Assembly: GCA_937934115.1 (NCBI GenBank)
Contig: CALHAH010000037.1
Location: forward strand, 1 to 39,279
DNA: 39,279 nt
Direction of reading: 5' to 3'
DNA from: an uncultured Thermoanaerobaculum sp.
GTDB lineage: Bacteria; Acidobacteriota; Thermoanaerobaculia; Thermoanaerobaculales; Thermoanaerobaculaceae
Shown: in pieces, positions 8,138 through 15,304 of the stretch
Layout: each line of letters opens with the position of its first letter
How positions within the stretch are numbered: the first letter of the stretch is position 1
Notes under the pieces: generated by a model
What the model saw: only the letters and a program-made list of their open reading frames with translations
What the model was told of the DNA's origin: nothing
The model's database searches: none
Made by a program: the position numbers and the translations under genes

Positions 8138-8560
8138 ATGCGGGTGTATTTGGCGGCGGCTATGACCAACCCTCAAAGGGATACCAGGGTCGTGGAAGAG
8201 GTGCTTAAGGCTTTACATGAAGCTGGACACGAGGTACTCACCCCGCACGTGGTTGGCGAGGTGGAAGACGCCTCCGATGCTCACGTGTCCGACGCCCAGC
8301 TCGCCCAGCGCGATCTCGCGTGGCTCCAACAAGCGGACTGCTTGGTGGCTGAGGTGTCCACGCCGTCCCACGGCGTGGGCATCGAGGTCATGGCCGCGGT
8401 GAGCGCAGGTAAACCAGTTCTTGCCATTGCCCGCGAAGGAGCTCCAGTTTCTCGTTTACTCTCCGGGCTTCCTGGCCTCACCCTTACCCGTTACGCGAGC
8501 CAAGCGCAAGCCGTGGCTTTGGCCTGCGCCTTCTTGGAACACCTTGGCGGCAGAGCGTGA
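8138..8560 (+). CDS. Nucleoside 2-deoxyribosyltransferase-like protein (DNPH1 type)
   Basis: The 140-residue protein has the nucleoside 2-deoxyribosyltransferase fold signature: MRVYLAAAM at the N-terminus, a central D-x2-W-x3-AD block, and VAEVSTPSHGVGIEVMAAV, which closely matches the DNPH1 (2'-deoxynucleoside 5'-phosphate N-hydrolase) motif with its catalytic Glu in GIE. Family members cleave the N-glycosidic bond of deoxynucleotides or swap bases in nucleotide salvage. It lies head-to-head with cmk, also a nucleotide-metabolism gene, and its stop is followed three bases later by the ATG of a transporter gene. Hydrolase versus transferase activity cannot be told from the sequence alone. 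Confidence 0.82.
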   Translation: MRVYLAAAMTNPQRDTRVVEEVLKALHEAGHEVLTPHVVGEVEDASDAHVSDAQLAQRDLAWLQQADCLVAEVSTPSHGVGIEVMAAVSAGKPVLAIAREGAPVSRLLSGLPGLTLTRYASQAQAVALACAFLEHLGGRA

Positions 8561-8562
8561 CC

Positions 8563-9459
8563 ATGCCACCCCGCAGCCGCTCCCCCCTAGGGGTTGCTGA
8601 CCTTGTCCTCGCCACGCTCATCGTCGTTTGGGGTGCCAACTACTCGGTGATTAAAGCTTCCTTTCGCTTTTTCTCCCCCCTTGCTTTCAATGCAGCCCGC
8701 TTTACCTTAGCCACCCTCACGGTGCTCATCTTGGTGAAGCTTTCAGGGCAAAGCCTGCGGCTTCCCCCTCGGGAACGCAAACAGGCGGCTCTCGCTGGGC
8801 TTTTGGCAAACACCGTGTACCAGCTCTTTTTCATCCTGGGCTTAGCCCGCACCACCGCCGGCAACGCCGCCTTGATTCAAGCCACGATGCCCCTGCAAGT
8901 GGCGGTCTTAAGCCACATCTTGGGACGGGAGCGGCTTTCGGTGCGAGCCTGGGTCGGGGTGGCTCTGGCTACCGGGGGTTTGGGCATGCTCATCGTTTTG
9001 CGGCAGGGGGTGAGCTTGGAGCTTCGCCATTGGGGAGGAGACGCGCTGATGCTGGCAGCGGCGTTCACCTGGGCCTGTTACACCCTTTACGCCGATCCCC
9101 TTTTGGCGCGAGCGCCAGCCATGCGCGTTACAGGCATTGGGTTTTTGGCCGGGGCTCCACCTTTGATCCTGGCCGCTTTTCCCCAGCTCGTCACACAGCA
9201 GTGGGGAAAGCTGCCGTTGGCAGCTTGGGGGGCGCTGGCTTTTTCGGGAGGTCTGGCCATTGGCCTGGGTTACTTGGGTTGGAACTACGCCCTTCGCCAG
9301 TTGGGATCTACCCGCACTGCCGTGTATTCCAATGCCACACCGGTGGTAGCGGCGGTCACGGCCTGGCTCACCCTCGGCGAGCGCTGGACGCCCGGGCAGG
9401 TGGTAGGTGCTGCCTTGGTCCTTGTGGGTGTGATCATCACCCGAACCGCGAGGAAATGA
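8563..9459 (+). CDS. EamA/DMT-family membrane transporter
   Basis: About 298 residues with ten hydrophobic segments arranged as two EamA repeats (roughly residues 10-140 and 150-295). The first opens with LVLATLIVVWGANYSVIKAS, the usual W-G-x-N-x-x motif. The second repeat ends ...TPVVAAVTAWLTLGERWTPGQ, with the G-E-x-W/L motif typical of the family. DMT transporters export amino acids, sugars or drugs, but substrate cannot be deduced. A GTG at 8557 is also in frame; I prefer ATG at 8563, just behind the stop of the DNPH1-like gene. A strong terminator at 9576-9613 follows. Confidence 0.87.
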   Translation: MPPRSRSPLGVADLVLATLIVVWGANYSVIKASFRFFSPLAFNAARFTLATLTVLILVKLSGQSLRLPPRERKQAALAGLLANTVYQLFFILGLARTTAGNAALIQATMPLQVAVLSHILGRERLSVRAWVGVALATGGLGMLIVLRQGVSLELRHWGGDALMLAAAFTWACYTLYADPLLARAPAMRVTGIGFLAGAPPLILAAFPQLVTQQWGKLPLAAWGALAFSGGLAIGLGYLGWNYALRQLGSTRTAVYSNATPVVAAVTAWLTLGERWTPGQVVGAALVLVGVIITRTARK

Positions 9460-9575
9460 ACCCACCACCTGGCGCTTTATCTAGGGGTGCCAACCACCAA
9501 AAATGGGAACAAAAGACCACGGCTTTCTGGTTTTTGGAAGGCGGAGGCCTTGCCTCCCCCGGGCTCCTGCTCGGG

Positions 9576-9613
9576 CGGGCCGCTTTTCGGGGGGGAAGCG
9601 GCCCGGTTTTTTT
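9576..9613 (+). terminator. Rho-independent terminator after the EamA gene
   Basis: A ten-base-pair stem (CGGGCCGCTT / AAGCGGCCCG) with a ten-base loop is followed by G and seven T. A smaller hairpin (GGAGGC-CTT-GCCTCC, 9543-9557) precedes it. It separates the EamA transporter from the aldehyde dehydrogenase, which therefore needs its own promoter or read-through. Confidence 0.85.
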
Positions 9614-9637
9614 GGCTACCATGGGAGCGGAGGAGCT

Positions 9638-11071
9638 ATGCGAGAGGAAGGCTTACTCCTGGCGGGAGAGAAACGACAGGGGGACACCGCCAAAACTGTC
9701 CGTTCTCCGTTCCATGGTCGGGTCGTAGCACAGGTGGCGCAAGCCGGTCCCGAAGAGCTGGACCTTGCCCTGGCGGCAGCACGGGAGGCGAGAACACAGA
9801 TGGCCAGTCTACCCTCCCACCGGCGCGCGGCCATCTTGGAACAGGCAGCGGCAATGGTTAAGGCCCAAAGGGAAGCGCTTGCCCAAGTGCTGGTGGAAGA
9901 GGCGGGGAAACCCTTGGCCCTCGCCCGTATTGAGGCCGACCGGTGCGTGGAAACCTTTTTGGAGTCGGCCCGGGTAGCCAGAACCTCCGAAACCAAGCTT
10001 TTAGATCTCGGTGCGTTCCCCTCGGGAGAAGGACGTTGGGGTTTACTGCGCCGGGTGCCGGTGGGAGTGGTGGCGGGTATTACGCCTTTCAATTTTCCGC
10101 TCAACTTGGTGGCTCATAAGCTCGGCCCGGCGGTGGCTGCCGGTTGCCCCATCATTCTCAAACCAGCCTCGCAAACGCCCTCGCCGGCTTTGCACTTGGG
10201 CCGCATTTTGGTGGCGGCGGGACTGCCGCCTGCAGCCATTTCCGTGCTCCCTTGCCCGGGTTCCGCGTTCCAGCCAACGGTCACGGCCCGTGAGGTGCGT
10301 CTCGTGACGTTTACAGGCTCGGCGGCGGTGGGTTGGAACCTCAAGAAGCTTTGCTGGGACAAACGGGTAACTCTGGAGCTTGGCGGCAATGCGGCAGTGA
10401 TCGTGGATGAGGACGGGGGCGATGTCCAAGTTTTGGCTCAGCGCATTGCTTTAGGGGCCTTTGGTTACGCCGGGCAATCGTGCATTTCGGTGCAGCGCGT
10501 GTTGGTAGCGCGGCGCATGTACCACACCTTGCGCGATGCTTTGGTGGCAGCAGCCGAACACTTTGCCACCGGCGACCCTGGTAACAGTGAGGTCCTGTGC
10601 GGGCCGATGATCACGCGGGAGGATGCCAGCCGGATCGAAGGGTGGATTGCCAGCGCCCGTAGCCGTGGGGCCACGCTTTTGACCGCCTGGCGGCGGGATG
10701 GCTCGGTGGTTTGGCCGCAACTTTTGGAAAACGTCCCCCATGATCATCCGCTATGGTGCGAGGAAGCCTTCGCGCCGGTGGCGGTGCTGGAACCTTTCGA
10801 CACCTTTGGGGAGGCCATCGCCAAGGTAAACGATTCGCGTTTTGGCTTGCAATGCGGGGTCTTTACACGAGATGTGGGCAAGATCCAACAAGCCTGGGAA
10901 AGCATCGAGGTGGGCGCTGTAATTGCCAACGATATCCCCTCCTGGCGCACCGACCCCATGCCCTACGGCGGGGTTAAACAGTCAGGGTTTGGGCGGGAAG
11001 GTCCCGCTTGGGCAGTGGAGGAGATGACCGAGCTCCGGTTTTTGGTGCTCACCAGGCCGAAAGCCCCCTAG
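9638..11071 (+). CDS. NAD(P)-dependent aldehyde dehydrogenase (lactaldehyde/semialdehyde type)
   Basis: From ATG at 9638, with a GGAG-type ribosome-binding site, the protein has 477 residues, the normal ALDH length. An in-frame upstream ATG at 9503 would run through the terminator and is rejected. Catalytic landmarks are present: PFNFPLNLVAHKLGPAVAAG, KPASQTPSPA, the general-base Glu in LELGGNAAV (about residue 246) and the nucleophile Cys in GYAGQSCISVQRVLV (about 281), then EEAFAPVAVLEPFD and PYGGVKQSGFGREG. The AGQSCISVQR form is characteristic of the ALDH21-like group that includes lactaldehyde, phosphonoacetaldehyde and succinate-semialdehyde dehydrogenases. The precise substrate is not determinable. 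Confidence 0.88.
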   Translation: MREEGLLLAGEKRQGDTAKTVRSPFHGRVVAQVAQAGPEELDLALAAAREARTQMASLPSHRRAAILEQAAAMVKAQREALAQVLVEEAGKPLALARIEADRCVETFLESARVARTSETKLLDLGAFPSGEGRWGLLRRVPVGVVAGITPFNFPLNLVAHKLGPAVAAGCPIILKPASQTPSPALHLGRILVAAGLPPAAISVLPCPGSAFQPTVTAREVRLVTFTGSAAVGWNLKKLCWDKRVTLELGGNAAVIVDEDGGDVQVLAQRIALGAFGYAGQSCISVQRVLVARRMYHTLRDALVAAAEHFATGDPGNSEVLCGPMITREDASRIEGWIASARSRGATLLTAWRRDGSVVWPQLLENVPHDHPLWCEEAFAPVAVLEPFDTFGEAIAKVNDSRFGLQCGVFTRDVGKIQQAWESIEVGAVIANDIPSWRTDPMPYGGVKQSGFGREGPAWAVEEMTELRFLVLTRPKAP

Positions 11072-11128
11072 CCCTCTGAGACAACGTCAGCCGTTTCCTC
11101 GCCGGCTGCATTCTTGAGAAACACTCCA

Positions 11129-11157
11129 TTGACAGAACCTGCCAATCGTCACATATT
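11129..11157 (+). promoter_or_regulatory. Promoter candidate for the small RNA at 11164-11274
   Basis: A perfect TTGACA (11129-11134) is followed after 17 bases by CATATT (11152-11157), four of six matches to the -10 consensus. Predicted transcription start is near 11164. There is no open reading frame of note between it and the terminator at 11248-11274. Confidence 0.5.
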
Positions 11158-11163
11158 GTTGGA

Positions 11164-11274
11164 GGAGCGCTTCCAGCGCTCAACGGTACTTGCTCCCCCC
11201 AGCGCGGTGGGAGCACCCGGTGCGCCACTCCGGGAAAACCACCGCAGTGCGGGACTTCGGTCCCGCATTTTTTT
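11164..11274 (+). ncRNA. Candidate structured small RNA with intrinsic terminator
   Basis: Between the promoter candidate and a clean terminator lie about 110 bases with no plausible ORF but with successive perfect hairpins. These are GAGCGC/GCGCTC (11165-11170 with 11176-11181), TGCTCCC/GGGAGCA (11191-11197 with 11209-11215) and CCCGG/CCGGG (11216-11220 with 11230-11234), followed by the terminator stem. An alternative pairing, GCGGTGG (11204-11210) with CCACCGC (11239-11245), would compete with the second hairpin, so two folds are possible. It does not show the SRP RNA apical motif and is too short for 6S or tmRNA. It could instead be a structured 3' UTR of the aldehyde dehydrogenase mRNA. 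The downstream gene is convergent, so it is not a leader of a coding gene. Confidence 0.5.
11248..11274 (+). terminator. Rho-independent terminator with TTCG tetraloop
   Basis: Eight-base-pair stem TGCGGGAC / GTCCCGCA closed by a TTCG loop and followed directly by seven T. It is oriented on the plus strand. It ends either the aldehyde dehydrogenase transcript or the candidate small RNA. Confidence 0.92.
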
Positions 11275-11298
11275 GCGCGCTCACACTTATGGGAAAAC

Positions 11299-12441
11299 TC
11301 ACGCGTGTGCCAGTGGCTTACTGTAAAGGCGGTAAACCTTGGTGAGCCTAGCATCCATCAGGCGTACGGTACGTTTGGCCAGCTCGTTGTCCTCCAGAAT
11401 CCACGAATACTCGCACCAACGGTAGCCGCGCTCCAAGGCCGCTTGCAGGCCATGGTAAAACATCACGCCTTCAATGCCCCGCAAGCGGTACTGCTGCTTA
11501 ACCCCCATGGTAATAAGGCGCAACCCCACGGGCCTCCGCCCCACCCAATAGGCCCGCAAAAGCCGCCACGGGTTAGCCATGCTGCCGTTAAGCTCGGCCA
11601 AAGCAGGGTTGACATCGGGTAGGGCCAAAAGAAAGCCCGCAGGGTTACCGTCGTAAAAGGCAATGTAAAGCAGCTTGGGATCCACCAGGGGCTTGAGCTC
11701 GCGGGCTAGCCATGCAAACTCCTCGTCGGAGGTGGGGACAAACCCCCAGTTCTTCTCCCACGCCTGGTTGTAAATGTCCTGAATGATCCGCACCTCGTTG
11801 GCAAAGTCCTTGAGGTTGACGGCGCGAACCGTAAGACCAGGCTCGCGCTCCTGCGTACGCTGGGAAAAGCGTCGCAGCCGCTCCAAGGAACCGGGGTGCA
11901 CCGGTGACCAGTACGCGTAGAGGTCCTTGGCCTTAACCAAACCCCAACCCTCCAGGAGGCCGGCGTAGTAGGGCGGGTTGTACGTCATCATGACCGTGGG
12001 CGGCGTATCAAAGCCCTCCACCAGCAAGCCACACTCGTAGTTGGTGGACGGGTTCACCGGCCCAACCATAGCCTCACACCCTTTTTCCTTGAGCCACTGG
12101 GCCGCTGCCGCCAGCAGTTCCCCCGCCGCCTCGGGGTCATCCTCGCACTCAAAAAACCCAAAAAAGCCCCAGCGATCGCCATGGAACCGGTTGTGAGCGC
12201 GGTTAAGGACTGCGGCAACACGCCCCACGGGCCGGCTTCCGCGATAGGCAAGAAACACTTGGCGCTCGGCGCGCCCATGAGCATAAAACGGGTGCCTCAG
12301 GTCCAGGTAGCCTTTCACTTGTTTCTTGAGCGGTGGCACCCAGCACGGGTCACCTCGGTATATCCGCCAGGGAAGGTCCAAGAAATGCCGCCACTGCTCT
12401 CGGTTTTGGACAATCTCCAAGCGGAGGGGAAGCGAATTCAT
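11299..12441 (-). CDS. YghO-type GNAT acyltransferase, candidate bacterial ceramide synthase
   Basis: This 380-residue protein belongs to the long GNAT-like family that includes E. coli YghO. It starts with a block around PWRIYRGDPCWVPPL and continues with HPFYAHGRAERQVFLAYRG, VGPVNPSTNYECGLLVEGFD, and the C-terminal YRLRGIEGVMFYHGLQAAL. The last resembles an acyl-CoA-binding loop plus helix. In Caulobacter a protein of this family is reported as the bacterial ceramide synthase (bCerS), which N-acylates 3-ketosphinganine. Here it sits directly downstream of, and overlaps by four bases, a serine palmitoyltransferase-like gene, and a candidate ceramide reductase is next. The function is inferred from family and neighbourhood; the family-level call alone would be only 'N-acyltransferase'. 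Confidence 0.72.
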   Translation of the reverse strand: MNSLPLRLEIVQNREQWRHFLDLPWRIYRGDPCWVPPLKKQVKGYLDLRHPFYAHGRAERQVFLAYRGSRPVGRVAAVLNRAHNRFHGDRWGFFGFFECEDDPEAAGELLAAAAQWLKEKGCEAMVGPVNPSTNYECGLLVEGFDTPPTVMMTYNPPYYAGLLEGWGLVKAKDLYAYWSPVHPGSLERLRRFSQRTQEREPGLTVRAVNLKDFANEVRIIQDIYNQAWEKNWGFVPTSDEEFAWLARELKPLVDPKLLYIAFYDGNPAGFLLALPDVNPALAELNGSMANPWRLLRAYWVGRRPVGLRLITMGVKQQYRLRGIEGVMFYHGLQAALERGYRWCEYSWILEDNELAKRTVRLMDARLTKVYRLYSKPLAHA

Positions 12442-13655
12442 GGGATCAAACCCACCTCGCGCCCCACCTTGGCAAAGGCCCGCAACGCCCTTTCCAAATG
12501 CGCGCGGGTGTGGGTCGCCATGTAGGAGGTGCGCAGCAGGGCGCGGCCGGGAGGCACCGCCGGGGAAATCACCGGGTTCACAAACACCCCCTCCTCCTCC
12601 AAACGCTTGGCCATGAAAAAGGCCAAGCGATCCTCACCCACCACCACCGGAATCACCGGAGTCTGAGAATCGCCGGTATTAAAGCCCAAATTGGCCAGCT
12701 CGCGCTTCATGAACGCGGTGTTCTCCCAAAGCTTGGCCCTCCGCTCGGGCTCCCTCTCGATGATTTCCACGGCCTTGAGCACGGCCGCTACCGAGGCCGG
12801 CGGCGGTGCGGCGGAGAAGATAAGCGAACGGGCTCGGTGCTTGATCCAGTTGACAACCCTCTCCTCACCGGCAATGAACCCCCCCACCGAAGCCAACGAC
12901 TTGGAAAACGTGCCCATGATGAGGTCCACTTTGTCCTCAAGACCAAAGTGCTCGGCGGTACCACGGCCGTGCTCGCCCAGGACTCCAATGCCGTGGGCGT
13001 CATCCACCATAAGGCGCGCCCCGTATTTTTGGCATACCTCCACAAGACCGGGGAGGTTGACGATGTCGCCTTCCATGGAAAAAACACCGTCTACCACCAC
13101 CAGAGCGCCGCGGGAAGGATCCTTTGAAGACATTCGGCGCTCCAAATCGCCCACGTCGTTGTGCTCGTACTTCACCACGGTGCCAAAGCCCAGCCGCGCG
13201 CCGTCAATGATGCAGGCGTGATCCAGCTTGTCCAGGTACACGATGTCCCCGCGCTCCACCAAGCAGGAGACCGTTCCCAAGTTCACTTGGAAGCCGGTGG
13301 AAAATGTAAGCGCCGCCTCCTTGCGCATGAACTGGGCTAGTTTCTCCTCCAGCTGCACGTGGATGTCCAAAGTACCGTTTAAAAAGCGCGAGCCCGCGCA
13401 CCCCGTACCGTACTTCGCCACAGCCTCTTGTGCCGCCTTTTTCACCTCCGGGTGGTTCGTGAGCCCGAGGTAGTTATTGGAACCTAACATCACCACCTCG
13501 CGGCCATCCATCACCACCACCGGATCTTGGGCCGAGGAAATTGTCCGGAAGTAACTATAAAGCCCTGCGGCTTTCACCTCATCGGCATCGCGGAAGTCGT
13601 AACACTTTTGAAAAATGTCCACGCTTGTACCCCTTTCGCGCGTTCCGTCAGTCAT
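12438..13655 (-). CDS. spt: Serine palmitoyltransferase-like alpha-oxoamine synthase
   Basis: This PLP enzyme of the alpha-oxoamine synthase family condenses an acyl thioester with an amino acid. It has LGSNNYLGLTNHPEV, GTGCAGSRFLNGT, the DDAHGIGVLGEHGRG block (about residue 215), and the PLP-lysine motif TFSKSLASVGG (Lys about 249). Relatives are KBL, AONS, ALAS and Spt. The N-terminal D-I-F-x-K-C and AGLYSYFRTISSAQDP style is that of bacterial Spt/KBL-like proteins that make 3-ketosphinganine, and the flanking genes support Spt. Start choice is open: ATG 13655 gives 405 residues, ATG 13673 overlaps the upstream gene, and GTG 13622 has the best ribosome-binding site (AAAGGGG) and would begin at the conserved VDIFQKC. 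Confidence 0.82.
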   Translation of the reverse strand: MTDGTRERGTSVDIFQKCYDFRDADEVKAAGLYSYFRTISSAQDPVVVMDGREVVMLGSNNYLGLTNHPEVKKAAQEAVAKYGTGCAGSRFLNGTLDIHVQLEEKLAQFMRKEAALTFSTGFQVNLGTVSCLVERGDIVYLDKLDHACIIDGARLGFGTVVKYEHNDVGDLERRMSSKDPSRGALVVVDGVFSMEGDIVNLPGLVEVCQKYGARLMVDDAHGIGVLGEHGRGTAEHFGLEDKVDLIMGTFSKSLASVGGFIAGEERVVNWIKHRARSLIFSAAPPPASVAAVLKAVEIIEREPERRAKLWENTAFMKRELANLGFNTGDSQTPVIPVVVGEDRLAFFMAKRLEEEGVFVNPVISPAVPPGRALLRTSYMATHTRAHLERALRAFAKVGREVGLIP

Positions 13656-13659
13656 AGGT

Positions 13660-14718
13660 TCAAATCTTAGCATGCGGCAGCCACCCTTGCCTGCGATACC
13701 AGGCCCACGTGAGCTGGGCGCCCTGCCGAAAAGGCACCGGCTCCGGCAAGCCCAAAGTCTTAAGCGCAGGTCCCGTTTGCGCGGTCCAATGGTGCGCCAA
13801 AAGCTCCCTGGCCTTATCGGAGGTCATGGGCACCTCGTCAAAACCCAAAAGGTGAAGGCCGTCGCCCACCCAGCCCGCTACCCGAAAGAAAAAACCAGGC
13901 AAAGGCACGACCCTCGCCCGCACCTGCCCCGCTTCTGCCAACGTCTCCAACAGCACCCGCATACGGTAAGGCCTTGGCTCCCCCAGGTAAAAAGCCCGCG
14001 CGGAAAGCCCGCTGGCGGCAGCGCGCAGCACCGCCAGCACCACGTCCCCCACAAACGCCACCGTGACGTAGCGTTCCCCCCGCGGGTAGAAAAGCCAACC
14101 TCTGCTTGCCATCTTGAAGAACTGCCACACGTCGCGGTCTCGCGGGCCGTAAATGGCGGGTGGTCGCAGGATCACCCAGCTCCCCGTGTACGCGGCCAGC
14201 GCCTTTTCCCCGGCAAGTTTGGAACGCCCGTACGCGGAAATGGGAGACGGTGGGTCTTCCGGTTGGTGACCTTCGCTGCGGGGCGAAGGCCCGGCGGCGG
14301 CCAACGACGAAACGTAAACAAACCGCGGTTCTGCCGATGCCTTTTGCGCTGCAGCCAGTAACTTGCCCGTTGCCACAGCGTTGGCAAGGAAGAACTGTTG
14401 CGCACGCCGAGCTCGAACCAAGCCCGCCAGGTGCAGCACCGTTCCCAAGCCCGCTACGAACCGTTGCAACGCGGTTTCGTCCCCCAAATCCCCAACCACC
14501 ACCTCCACATGGGAAACTTTGAGCGGGGGGAGTTTTGCGGGGTCCCGCACCAAGAGCCGCAGGGAAGCGCCCCCCGCCACCAGGGCCTCCAAGAGGTGGC
14601 TGCCCACGAAACCCGTAGCACCGGTGAGCCCGATGGGCTGGGGGATTTGCATACAAAGGGTCGCCAGGTCCTGAGAATCCAGCGGCGGGACGAGGGGTGT
14701 CTTTGGGCCTTCGTTCAT
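13660..14718 (-). CDS. NAD-dependent epimerase/dehydratase (extended SDR), candidate ceramide reductase
   Basis: The protein has 352 residues from ATG 14718, which overlaps the stop of the PTPS-like gene as ATGA. It has a Rossmann cofactor motif LTGATGFVGSHLLEAL near residue 28 and the catalytic Y-x3-K in AYGRSKLAGEKAL near residue 160, as in extended short-chain dehydrogenases. VLHLAGLVRAR and YVSSLAAAGPSP complete the fold signature. In Caulobacter an SDR protein of this kind (CerR) reduces the keto group of oxidised ceramide. The gene directly precedes the Spt-like gene and the YghO-type acyltransferase, which points to the same role here. Other extended SDR activities, such as sterol-type or sugar-nucleotide epimerisation, cannot be excluded from the sequence. 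Confidence 0.75.
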   Translation of the reverse strand: MNEGPKTPLVPPLDSQDLATLCMQIPQPIGLTGATGFVGSHLLEALVAGGASLRLLVRDPAKLPPLKVSHVEVVVGDLGDETALQRFVAGLGTVLHLAGLVRARRAQQFFLANAVATGKLLAAAQKASAEPRFVYVSSLAAAGPSPRSEGHQPEDPPSPISAYGRSKLAGEKALAAYTGSWVILRPPAIYGPRDRDVWQFFKMASRGWLFYPRGERYVTVAFVGDVVLAVLRAAASGLSARAFYLGEPRPYRMRVLLETLAEAGQVRARVVPLPGFFFRVAGWVGDGLHLLGFDEVPMTSDKARELLAHHWTAQTGPALKTLGLPEPVPFRQGAQLTWAWYRRQGWLPHAKI

Positions 14719-15176
14719 GCTTCGCTGTACTCCGCCCAAGTGTTTGGGGTTTCCCAAAGACGAACGGCCAAAACACGAACTTCCGGGCGCCAGCGGTAGG
14801 GAGCAACGCGTTGCGGCTCAGCCAAAGCCTCTGCAAAAACCCTCTTTATTTGGAAAAAAATGTGCTGGGCTAAGACCTCGGCGCTGGGCTCAGCGTCCAG
14901 GGCAACTACCCTTTCCCCAGCTTTCTCCAACACTTCGCGGAGGGGGTCTTCCCGCCACAGGATCATGGCGTGGTCTAAAGGAGCAAGCACCGAGCGCACC
15001 AAAAGCGATAGGGCTTTGTAATCGCAAACCATGCTGCCAGGGTCGAGAGAGGGAGCCTCCACGACCACTTCCACTCGGTACGTGTGCCCGTGAGGGTGGC
15101 GGCAAAGTTCAGGGTGGGAGGGCAGACGATGGCCAGCGTCAAAGGTGAACTGCTTCGCTACCTTAAAGCTTCCCAT
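14715..15176 (-). CDS. 6-pyruvoyltetrahydropterin synthase / QueD family protein
   Basis: The protein has 153 residues from ATG 15176, preceded by GGAGGG at good spacing; the longer frame from 15284 is rejected. The N-terminus KQFTFDAGHRLPSHPELC followed by RHPHGHTYRVEV contains the zinc histidines (H16, H29, H31) and the catalytic Cys25 in the C-x3-HGH form typical of QueD and PTPS. The enzyme acts on 7,8-dihydroneopterin triphosphate, giving 6-carboxytetrahydropterin (queuosine route) or 6-pyruvoyltetrahydropterin. The protein is somewhat longer than E. coli QueD at its C-terminus. It overlaps the candidate ceramide reductase gene, probably by shared transcription rather than pathway. Confidence 0.88.
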   Translation of the reverse strand: MGSFKVAKQFTFDAGHRLPSHPELCRHPHGHTYRVEVVVEAPSLDPGSMVCDYKALSLLVRSVLAPLDHAMILWREDPLREVLEKAGERVVALDAEPSAEVLAQHIFFQIKRVFAEALAEPQRVAPYRWRPEVRVLAVRLWETPNTWAEYSEA

Positions 15177-15304
15177 CTTCCCTCCGTCCCAAAGTGTAGC
15201 GAAATGGCTTTCGGGCCATGAAAAACCTTGGAATTTTCCCGCCCGTCCTGGCCACACTGGTGGCAAACAGCGGGAAGTGGGCAACCGGCCACCGAACCCG
15301 CGCT

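Noticed and set aside
9503-9637. Upstream ATG for the aldehyde dehydrogenase
   Set aside because: The extra 45 residues would be translated through the terminator hairpin and have no family match. ATG 9638 has a ribosome-binding site and gives the normal length.
12438-13655. Annotation as 2-amino-3-ketobutyrate CoA ligase (KBL)
   Set aside because: KBL and Spt are close in sequence, but KBL normally pairs with threonine dehydrogenase, which is absent here. The adjacent SDR and YghO-type genes favour Spt. It remains the main alternative.
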